A DNA stretch of 64,000 nt from the NCBI GenBank assembly GCA_026874595.1, contig JAPPUL010000068.1, positions 1,377,001 through 1,441,000 of the forward strand, read 5' to 3'. Of this stretch, positions 57,562 to 64,000 are shown piece after piece. Position 1 is the stretch's first letter. Every line of letters starts with the position of its first letter. Source of the DNA: Sipunculus nudus (taxonomy: Eukaryota > Annelida > Sipuncula > Golfingiida > Sipunculidae). A program made the position numbers and the translations under genes. The notes beneath the pieces were generated by a model. That model was not told the DNA's origin and did no database searches. It worked only from the letters and a program-made list of their open reading frames with translations.

Positions 57562-58416
57562 TTAGTTAAGATTTTTAAGATTATTTAGTGTAGCTGATGT
57601 TTTTAATGTAATAAAAGCCTCAAGTTTAGCCTTAGAACTTGCAGTCATGGAGCCGTGCCCATCAACATACATACCATCATGTTTATTAGCCATAAAGCTT
57701 GCTAACATTTGCTTATTACAGAATGACTGTGCGAAATATACAGTAGGCACCGGTGTTTCAATCTCCCATTCTTTAGATACAAAAGCAGGAATACCCATTT
57801 CAACAAGGCGAGTCCATCCCTCAATATGAGTTTCGTAGGGAAAGAGTTCAAGCAAGTCAATATCATGGGGAGGAGTGCCATGAAAGTTACAAACGGGTAT
57901 ACACTGGTTATCTTTATAATATTCAATTTCAGTATCAGTAAGCGGCTTGTAAATAAGCTCCATAATACGAATAACTCGAGACTTCAAATTACCGCAAGCT
58001 TTAGATATAATGGGTTCCCGCAAAGGGGTAGTATTCTTATTAGAAGCATCAATAACATTAAACTCAAGTTTATGAAGCAAATCAAAAACAGCCCTACCCT
58101 GATCACACTTATCCTTACCGGTGGTACAAATGACAGTAGCGAGTTTATCTTTTAGATGGATAGCATTGTTAACAATATCCCTAATGATGTGGCAATAAAC
58201 ATCGGGAACGATTTTGTAATTAGGGTGCTTAAAGTTTATATCCAAGTCGATAAAAGAAAAGCCGAAGTTCTTAAAGGTGTCAATGGTGTGGTTATCAGGC
58301 TGTCCATAGAAGCCGATAGATTTGTAAGAGCTCAAATGTGAGTATAACTTAGCAAAATGAGTTATTCTTTTGTGGAAATCGTTGTGAGTATTAATATCAG
58401 CAATAACCAAATACAT
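57562..58416 (-). CDS. Unknown Cys-containing protein paired with the short activase (284 aa)
   Basis: I do not recognise this 284-residue soluble protein. It contains Cys in VYCHIIRD, VICTTGKDKCDQGRAVFD, SKACGNLKSRVIRIM and IPVCNFHGTPPHDID, enough to bind an Fe-S cluster. The last part has VDGHGSMTASSKAKLEAFI. Only 10 bases separate it from the downstream activase gene, so both are surely co-transcribed. By analogy with activase/dehydratase pairs it may be the enzyme that receives electrons from the activase. It lacks the length and pattern of HgdA/HgdB subunits, so this remains inference. Confidence 0.6.
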   Translation of the reverse strand: MYLVIADINTHNDFHKRITHFAKLYSHLSSYKSIGFYGQPDNHTIDTFKNFGFSFIDLDINFKHPNYKIVPDVYCHIIRDIVNNAIHLKDKLATVICTTGKDKCDQGRAVFDLLHKLEFNVIDASNKNTTPLREPIISKACGNLKSRVIRIMELIYKPLTDTEIEYYKDNQCIPVCNFHGTPPHDIDLLELFPYETHIEGWTRLVEMGIPAFVSKEWEIETPVPTVYFAQSFCNKQMLASFMANKHDGMYVDGHGSMTASSKAKLEAFITLKTSATLNNLKNLN

Positions 58417-58494
58417 TACCTACTATAGTTATTTATTATAATACAATGATAAGTATAAAAGTATAACATATAAAATGAAAAAAAGTAACTGGTG

Positions 58495-59268
58495 CTAATC
58501 TATTATTCTTTGCCTATGTTTTAAGGTAAAAAGTTCACGTAGACTAAAAAGGCGTCTAACCTTTTTTAGGTCAGAAGGGGAGTCAACCCCGATAGTATGC
58601 TCAGAAGAGAGTAACATTTTGATATTAAAGCCATTGTTTAAAAATTTAGATTGTTCAAGGTTTTGCAAATCTTTTATATTATAAGACTTTATTTTAGGGA
58701 GACAAGATGTAAGAAACTGCTTAGAATAAGCATAAATGCCGACATGAAGGAATAGACTTTTATGGTCTATGTAGGAGTTGCTTTTCCGAAAGAAGTTTTT
58801 AGCATAAAAATTGTTATCGGCAATGACTTTCACGTCAGAAGGAATATTTATTATACTTTTGTAACGAATGGGCTGCATAATGCTTAAAATGTGTTCATTT
58901 TGGTTATCTTGGATGAATGATATCATGCGAGATATTGTATTAGTAGAAATAAGGGGTTCATCAGCCTGAATATTAATAAACCAATCACAGTTAAAGTCAG
59001 AAGCGATGGAAGCGATTCTGTCGGTTCCATTTTGAAAAGAAGAAGATGTTTTAATTAAGTTATTAGTGAATGAGGAACAAGCGTTACAGATGGTCATATG
59101 GTCATAAGCGATATAAGTATGCAAATTAGTGTTATAAGCGTTTTCAAAGACATGCTGAATCATGGGCTTCCCCTGGATATCAGCTAAAACCTTGTGCTGC
59201 AAACGTTTAGAATTAAGCCTAGCCGGGATAATGATAGAAACGTTAATAGAAACGTTAGAAGAAGGCAT
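58495..59268 (-). CDS. kdsB: 3-deoxy-manno-octulosonate cytidylyltransferase (CMP-Kdo synthetase)
   Basis: A 257-residue nucleotidyltransferase that activates Kdo with CTP for lipid A-core assembly. IIPARLNSKRLQHKVLADIQGKPMIQHV is the nucleotide-binding loop. NIQADEPLI holds the metal Asp, HVGIYAYSKQFL and EQSKFLNNG follow, and IGVDSPSDLKKV ends the domain. The frame allows a TTG at 59283, but the ATG at 59268 has GAGGT 7-8 bases upstream. The enzyme implies Kdo-containing LPS and thus a true outer membrane. It is divergent from metH. Confidence 0.92.
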   Translation of the reverse strand: MPSSNVSINVSIIIPARLNSKRLQHKVLADIQGKPMIQHVFENAYNTNLHTYIAYDHMTICNACSSFTNNLIKTSSSFQNGTDRIASIASDFNCDWFINIQADEPLISTNTISRMISFIQDNQNEHILSIMQPIRYKSIINIPSDVKVIADNNFYAKNFFRKSNSYIDHKSLFLHVGIYAYSKQFLTSCLPKIKSYNIKDLQNLEQSKFLNNGFNIKMLLSSEHTIGVDSPSDLKKVRRLFSLRELFTLKHRQRIID

Positions 59269-59398
59269 AAAATAAGACCTCAAAGAATGGTTTTATAAAG
59301 AAGCGCAAAAAGCCAAAGAACAAACAATAAAATATACAAGACAAAGTTAAAAGTTATCACATAAAAAGGTAAAAAAAAAGAGGAAAAGAAATAAGCAG

Positions 59399-62300
59399 AT
59401 GAGAAACGAACTGCTAAAGGAGCTTGACAAGCGGATACTGTTATTGGACGGGGCAATAGGAACAGAGATACAGAAATATAATTTAGGAGAGGAGGATTAT
59501 GGAGGGAAGTATGGTTGTAATGAGTATTTGGTATTAACGCGACCTGATGTAATTAAGGAGATATATAGTAGTTATTTTGCAGCGGGTTCAGACATAGTAG
59601 AAACGAACACATTTGGAGGGAATAGGGTAAAGCTTTCGGAGTATGGTCTTGGAGAGAAGGTGTATGAAATAAATAAAGAAGCGTCAAAACTTGCGCTTGA
59701 GGCAGCAAACGAATGCGAGAAACGAGAAGGTCGTAAATGCTTTGTACTTGGAGCGATAGGGCCGACGGGCTACCTGCCCTCATCTCCGGATCCGGAGTTA
59801 GGGGATATAGACTTTGACGAATTAGTAAATATATTCGAGGAACAAGTAAGGGGTCTAAAAGCAGGGGGGGTATCAGGATTATTGATAGAGACGACACAAG
59901 ACATCCTAGAGCTTAAAGCAATAGTGCATGGCATACAAAAGAGTAATAATGAGCTAGGTAAAAAGCTTCCGATAGTAGCACAAATAACACTAGATACAAA
60001 CGGCAAGATGCTATTAGGAACAGACATATCATCAGCGCTAACTACGATAGAAAATCTTGGAGTAGACGTCATAGGAATAAACTGTAGTACAGGTCCCAAA
60101 CACATGCGAGTTCCGATACAGTATTTATGTGAGAATACGAGATTAAAGGTATCATGCTTACCGAATGCGGGATTACCGATAAACGAAGGGGGGAAGGCAG
60201 TATACAAGTTAAGTGCAGAGGCTATGAAAGAGGAGCTAAAGGATTTCATAGAAGAATTTGGAATAGATATAGTAGGAGGGTGCTGCGGGACGACTCCGGA
60301 GCATATAAAACTGCTGCGCGGGTATGACTTAGGATTAAAGAAGGAGCGGGTGGTGGAGCCTAGGGGACGCAGGGTATCAAGTGCCCTTAAAAGCGTATCT
60401 CTAAGCCAAGAGCCAAGACCTTTAATAATAGGGGAGCGATTAAATTCGCAAGGCAGCCGACGAGTAAAGAAGTTACTTTTGAGTGAAGATTATGATGGAC
60501 TTTTGAAGATAGCAGAAGAGCAGATGGGGTATGGGGCACATATATTGGATATATGCGTAGCGCTTACGGAGCGGGCTGATGAGGCACAGATGATGGATAA
60601 ATTGGTAAAGCGTTTATCGTTTGTGATTGAGTCTCCGTTGATGTTTGATTCAACGGATGCTGAGGTAATAGAGCGAGCTCTTAAGAGTTATCCTGGGAGT
60701 CCCATAATAAACTCAATCAACCTGGAGAGCGGAGAAAATAGTAAATATATAAAGATGCAGGAGCATGCACTAAATTACGGAGCATCCATAGTGGCCTTGA
60801 CAATAGATGAAGCAGGGATGGCAGTAACGAAGGAGAGGAAGCTTGAGATAGCCAAGAGACTATATAAAAGCTGCCTAAATAAAGGATTAGAAGGGGAGGG
60901 GTTATTATTAGATGTACTAACCTTCACATTGGCAACAGGGGAGGCGGAATGGGAGGATTCAGCCCACGAGACGTTAAAGGGGATAGGCTTGGTAAAAAAA
61001 GCGCTTCCGGAAGTAAAGACAGTGTTAGGCCTTAGCAATGTATCCTTTGGTCTAAAGTTAAAAGCACGTAAGGTATTAAACAGTGTATTTTTGTATCATG
61101 CATTAAACGAAGGGCTTGATGCAGTAATAATAAATCCTCAACACGTCATAAGATATCCGGACATAGAAAAGAAGGAGCGAGAGCTTGCAGAGGCGTTAAT
61201 ATTCAATAAACATAAGGGAGCACTTTTAGAACTAATAGAACATTTTGAAGAGCAAGAGGCAGCGGGAGCGGAAGGGGATTTAGGGCTTAAGGGTCTAAAG
61301 AAGCGAGTTTCGGTTGAGGAATTACTATTTACAAATATAGTAAAGCGGGATGGGGAGGGTATAGAGTCGTTAATAGACGAGGCACTAGATAGACATGATG
61401 CAATAGAGATATTAAACGAGATATTGCTGCCGGCGATGAAGGAAGTGGGCAATTTATTTGGTCGAGGAGAGTTAATTCTACCTTTCGTATTACAATCAGC
61501 AGAAGTGATGAAGAAGGCGGTATCGTACTTAGAGAATTTTCTAGAAAAAGATGAGAGTAGTCAAAAAGGGAGCATGTTGCTGGCAACGGTATACGGAGAC
61601 GTACACGACATAGGTAAAAATCTAGTAAAGACGATACTGACAAATAATGGATATAAGGTATATGATTTAGGTAAACAGGTTGCGGTATCAACGATAATAG
61701 ACAACGCAGTAAAATATAAAGTAGATGCAATAGGCTTGAGTGCCCTTTTGGTATCGACTTCAAAACAGATGGGATTATGCGTAAAGGAGCTTGCCAAGCG
61801 CGGGTATGAATATCCGGTAATAATAGGTGGAGCGGCAATAAATAAGAATTATAGCATGCAAATATCGTATATAGGGGAATCTGATGGGGGTGTAGGAGGG
61901 GGAGAGGGAAAGGGGAATGGAGATGGGGGAGGGGATGGAAGTGTTAGAGAGAAGGATTTATATAAAGGCGGAGTATTATATGCAAAGGATGCCTTTGAGG
62001 GACTTGATTTAATGGATAAACTGACCTGTGAGTCTTCTAAGGAAGAGTTATTAAAAGAGCAAAAGGCGGAGGTATTTAATTACAGGAGGGAGGAAAGAGT
62101 AGAGAAGGGGTTTGGAAAGACGGAAGAGGTTTTGGGTCTTGAGAGGCGTTCGGAAGTGAAGGCATCAGAATATATCCCGAAGGCACCATTTTGGGGACAT
62201 AAGGTCTTGCCAGCACAAGAGATAGATATAGATAAATTATTTAGTTTATTGTCTTTAAGCGAGTTATATCGTCTTTCTTGGGGAGGACGGGGCTTGACAA

Positions 62301-62932
62301 AGGAGGCTTATAAGGAGCTTGTAGAGAATGAGTTTAATGGGGTATTAAATGGTTTGAAGGAGGAGGGTATTAGGGGAGGCTATTTTGAACCTGTAATAAT
62401 ATATGGTTATTATCGTTGTGTATCAAGCAAAGAGAAGCTATTGTTATATAAAGGTGTAGAAGGTCGGGAGGTATTAGAAGCATTTAGTTTTCCAAGACAA
62501 AAGACAAAACCTTATTTATCGATAACAGATTATTTTGCAAAAGCGGAATCGGGGATAGAAGACGTTATAATATTTCAAGTAGTAAGTCTTGGTAATCGTT
62601 TAACGGAGATAAATGATAGACTTAATGAGAATGGGGAATATCAGAAGGCATATTATTTACATGGGCTTGGGGTACAGCTTGCAGAGGCGCTTACGGAATA
62701 TTCCCATAGGCTTGTATTGGGCGAGCTTGGTTTGGATGAGGGACAGGGGAAGAGGTATAGCTTTGGGTATCCGGCTTGTCCTAATTTGGAGGATCAAAAG
62801 AAGATAATGGCTCTTATGCCGGTTATGGATGAGATAGGAGTAAGTCTAACACAAGCATATTTACTAGTACCGGAACAATCAACAACCTCTTTTATAATAC
62901 ATCACAAAAACGCAAGTTATTTTAGAGTATAA
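59399..62932 (+). CDS. metH: Cobalamin-dependent methionine synthase
   Basis: An 1177-residue four-module enzyme methylating homocysteine. The homocysteine domain (about 1-310) has LLDGAIGTEIQ, GINCSTGPKHM and the zinc GGCCGTTPEHI. The methyl-THF domain (about 340-600) starts PLIIGERLNSQGSRRVK. The cobalamin domain (about 640-840) has VYGDVHDIGKNLV with the cobalt-ligand His and VIIGGAAINKNY. The activation domain (about 920-1177) has FYPACPNLEDQ-like GYPACPNLEDQKK. A Gly-rich insert (about 829-850) lies between the last two domains. It is complete and therefore reactivatable by SAM. No cobalamin or SAM riboswitch is visible upstream. Confidence 0.96.
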   Translation: MRNELLKELDKRILLLDGAIGTEIQKYNLGEEDYGGKYGCNEYLVLTRPDVIKEIYSSYFAAGSDIVETNTFGGNRVKLSEYGLGEKVYEINKEASKLALEAANECEKREGRKCFVLGAIGPTGYLPSSPDPELGDIDFDELVNIFEEQVRGLKAGGVSGLLIETTQDILELKAIVHGIQKSNNELGKKLPIVAQITLDTNGKMLLGTDISSALTTIENLGVDVIGINCSTGPKHMRVPIQYLCENTRLKVSCLPNAGLPINEGGKAVYKLSAEAMKEELKDFIEEFGIDIVGGCCGTTPEHIKLLRGYDLGLKKERVVEPRGRRVSSALKSVSLSQEPRPLIIGERLNSQGSRRVKKLLLSEDYDGLLKIAEEQMGYGAHILDICVALTERADEAQMMDKLVKRLSFVIESPLMFDSTDAEVIERALKSYPGSPIINSINLESGENSKYIKMQEHALNYGASIVALTIDEAGMAVTKERKLEIAKRLYKSCLNKGLEGEGLLLDVLTFTLATGEAEWEDSAHETLKGIGLVKKALPEVKTVLGLSNVSFGLKLKARKVLNSVFLYHALNEGLDAVIINPQHVIRYPDIEKKERELAEALIFNKHKGALLELIEHFEEQEAAGAEGDLGLKGLKKRVSVEELLFTNIVKRDGEGIESLIDEALDRHDAIEILNEILLPAMKEVGNLFGRGELILPFVLQSAEVMKKAVSYLENFLEKDESSQKGSMLLATVYGDVHDIGKNLVKTILTNNGYKVYDLGKQVAVSTIIDNAVKYKVDAIGLSALLVSTSKQMGLCVKELAKRGYEYPVIIGGAAINKNYSMQISYIGESDGGVGGGEGKGNGDGGGDGSVREKDLYKGGVLYAKDAFEGLDLMDKLTCESSKEELLKEQKAEVFNYRREERVEKGFGKTEEVLGLERRSEVKASEYIPKAPFWGHKVLPAQEIDIDKLFSLLSLSELYRLSWGGRGLTKEAYKELVENEFNGVLNGLKEEGIRGGYFEPVIIYGYYRCVSSKEKLLLYKGVEGREVLEAFSFPRQKTKPYLSITDYFAKAESGIEDVIIFQVVSLGNRLTEINDRLNENGEYQKAYYLHGLGVQLAEALTEYSHRLVLGELGLDEGQGKRYSFGYPACPNLEDQKKIMALMPVMDEIGVSLTQAYLLVPEQSTTSFIIHHKNASYFRV
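61885..61944 (+). repeat. G-rich low-complexity insert in metH
   Basis: The linker between the cobalamin and activation domains is encoded by almost pure purine DNA with runs of G. It gives a Gly/Glu/Asn/Asp stretch (GGVGGGEGKGNGDGGGDG). It keeps the frame and resembles the G-rich insert of hemN. Confidence 0.6.
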
Positions 62933-63044
62933 AATCAATATATAAATATATAGTTCTCATTGTGTTAAGTCCTGAAGCTGTTATCAGGAGGGGGGCTAGA
63001 GGAATAAATCTTTTATTGTAACATCATTTTCGGTGTTTAAAAAA

Positions 63045-63070
63045 CCATGTAAAAAAAAATATTTACATGG
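63045..63070 (+). promoter_or_regulatory. 9-bp hairpin just before the matrixin gene's ribosome-binding site
   Basis: CCATGTAAA (63045-63053) and TTTACATGG (63062-63070) are perfectly complementary around an eight-base A-rich loop. The hairpin ends 11 bases before the ATG, abutting the GGAGAG that would serve as ribosome-binding site. No T-run follows, so it is unlikely to be a terminator for metH; control of translation is possible. Confidence 0.5.
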
Positions 63071-63081
63071 AGAGATAAAAG

Positions 63082-63993
63082 ATGAAAAAACCATTTAAAC
63101 CTCATCAAGGTAGTAAGACCTTTTTATTATTATTCATTTTGGTATTAAGTAGCGTAGTGGGAATCCGATGTAACAATACAGAGGATAATCTATTAAATTA
63201 CACAGAACAGAGTTTTAAAGCATTTACAGAATGGAAGATAGGGATAAAATCGTACGTAGCAAATGCACGAGATCTTAGTGCAGGATACGTCTATAATCCA
63301 GCCAATTGGTTAGTAGTTACAAATGAAAACTGTGATGGAGTTGGAGTTCCTGAGGCTACAAAAAACAATTGTCCATTTGAGGGTGATGTAATAGGGCTTT
63401 GCAACGTAAGGTATAACAGAAATAATGAAATATTAGATACAACTATATTAATAGATTCTAATTTTCAAAATGATCCAAACAGCAGTATAAGAGAGGAAAC
63501 TAAATATGGAGTATATGTACATGAGATAGGACACTGTCTTGGTCTTGTACATTCTACAGAGCTTACGCCCACAGTGGGTGGTAATGACTATATAATGTAT
63601 CCTACAGCGGGAGGAGCATCGCTACCTAATAAAAATGAGCTTGAAGTGATACGTAAAGTATACCTCCCAGAAGACGGCACTGTGGGGACTAAAGAACCAA
63701 GTGGTAATATAGGAGACAAGCTTGCAAAGAGCTTTTTCATACAGGTTAAGGATAAAGATACAGTTGTAAAACATACAAAAGTTCCAACATTTTACGTATA
63801 TCCCTATGGGCCAGGATATGAGCCTCTAAACTTTTCGCATACAGTGCCTAAAGCCGAGCGTGGTAAGATTTTAAAGGAAAAGCCAAACATAATAAACTTC
63901 TATTATTTACGTGATAATACTAGGATAGAGGAAAGGATATCAAGTGATGGAACTAGAGTAGTAAAAAGATATCATGATAATCATTCTCATTAA
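63082..63993 (+). CDS. Matrixin-like (M10) zinc metalloprotease, probable lipoprotein
   Basis: A 303-residue secreted protein. The N-terminus has a basic head and a hydrophobic core (TFLLLFILVLSSVVGI) ending RCNN. The Cys at residue 30 may be lipidated, although Arg just before it is unusual. The catalytic motif VHEIGHCLGLVHS is the full HExxHxxGxxH zinc site of metzincins, followed by the Met-turn IMYP. An upstream Cys pair (NCDGVG...NNCPF) could form a disulfide. About 110 residues of unassigned C-terminal sequence end in a His-rich tail. It is an exported protease, likely on the cell surface; the substrate is unknown. Confidence 0.88.
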   Translation: MKKPFKPHQGSKTFLLLFILVLSSVVGIRCNNTEDNLLNYTEQSFKAFTEWKIGIKSYVANARDLSAGYVYNPANWLVVTNENCDGVGVPEATKNNCPFEGDVIGLCNVRYNRNNEILDTTILIDSNFQNDPNSSIREETKYGVYVHEIGHCLGLVHSTELTPTVGGNDYIMYPTAGGASLPNKNELEVIRKVYLPEDGTVGTKEPSGNIGDKLAKSFFIQVKDKDTVVKHTKVPTFYVYPYGPGYEPLNFSHTVPKAERGKILKEKPNIINFYYLRDNTRIEERISSDGTRVVKRYHDNHSH

Positions 63994-64000
63994 TAATTAT

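Noticed and set aside
59284-59398. Cobalamin or SAM riboswitch before metH
   Set aside because: The 115-bp gap is A-rich and too short for a cobalamin riboswitch, and no B12-box or K-turn signature is seen.
63045-63070. Rho-independent terminator of metH
   Set aside because: The stem is AT-rich and not followed by a T-run, and it abuts the next gene's ribosome-binding site.
1-64000. tRNA, rRNA or other structural RNA genes
   Set aside because: I looked in the gaps for cloverleaf-like GTTCRA motifs and rRNA segments and saw none; a covariance search could still find small RNAs.

Overview
This window is AT-rich and densely coded on both strands, with no rRNA, tRNA, CRISPR array or insertion sequence that I can see. 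A CMP-Kdo synthetase (kdsB), two probable lipoproteins, a SPOR protein and a LysM/M23 murein hydrolase point to a diderm, LPS-bearing bacterium. CarD, a GerMN-domain protein, a DUF445 protein, a LamG lipoprotein, fused 2-hydroxyacyl-CoA dehydratase activases and a large protein resembling what I remember of spirochaete DUF5312 proteins make a spirochaete (Leptospira/Brevinema side) or a deltaproteobacterium-like lineage my best guess. The phylum is not settled by this sequence. The oxygen-independent HemN, the radical-type dehydratase activases and cobalamin-dependent MetH suggest an anaerobic or microaerobic lifestyle.

Layout. 1-3.6 kb: the end of an oligopeptide ABC permease, then xth, panE and ispF on the minus strand. 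3.8-7.4 kb: a GH57/DUF3536 protein, ndk and two small proteins. 7.4-12.3 kb: lon, a small membrane protein, recF and a LamG lipoprotein. 12.9-19.7 kb: a TetR regulator, a double-headed activase of 1178 residues, its dehydratase-like partner and a GerMN protein. 19.7-24.7 kb: proC, sucCD and a large unknown protein. 25.1-28.3 kb: a LysM-M23 peptidase and a DUF445 protein, convergent, joined by a six-copy 86-bp array. 28.5-32.7 kb: rplU-rpmA, nth, carD, lysC and a HEAT protein. 32.8-39.8 kb: a heme operon hemE-hemN-hemH-hemG, then ispG-larE. 40-43.2 kb: a half-type ABC exporter and cysS.

43.3-47.3 kb is an accessory island. It holds a DNA methylase with an N-terminal nuclease-like domain, a small HEPN-type protein and a specificity subunit, with no HsdR. 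47.4-51.7 kb: SPOR protein, coaE and polA. 51.9-56 kb: an MscS/YbdG channel and thiF-thiS-thiG-thiE. 56.2-59.3 kb: an unknown protein, a second short activase with an unknown partner, and kdsB. 59.4-64 kb: metH and a matrixin-like lipoprotein.

The most unusual features are these. (1) The 86-bp array starts inside the coding end of the peptidase gene and ends inside the DUF445 gene, and every difference between copies is synonymous for the peptidase C-terminus. (2) The restriction-modification island carries a HEPN gene. (3) Short tandem duplications are widespread; several include a stop codon, and there are in-frame counterparts inside polA, hemN and probably metH. (4) Hairpins lie at gene starts, one of which buries the GTG start of the GerMN gene.
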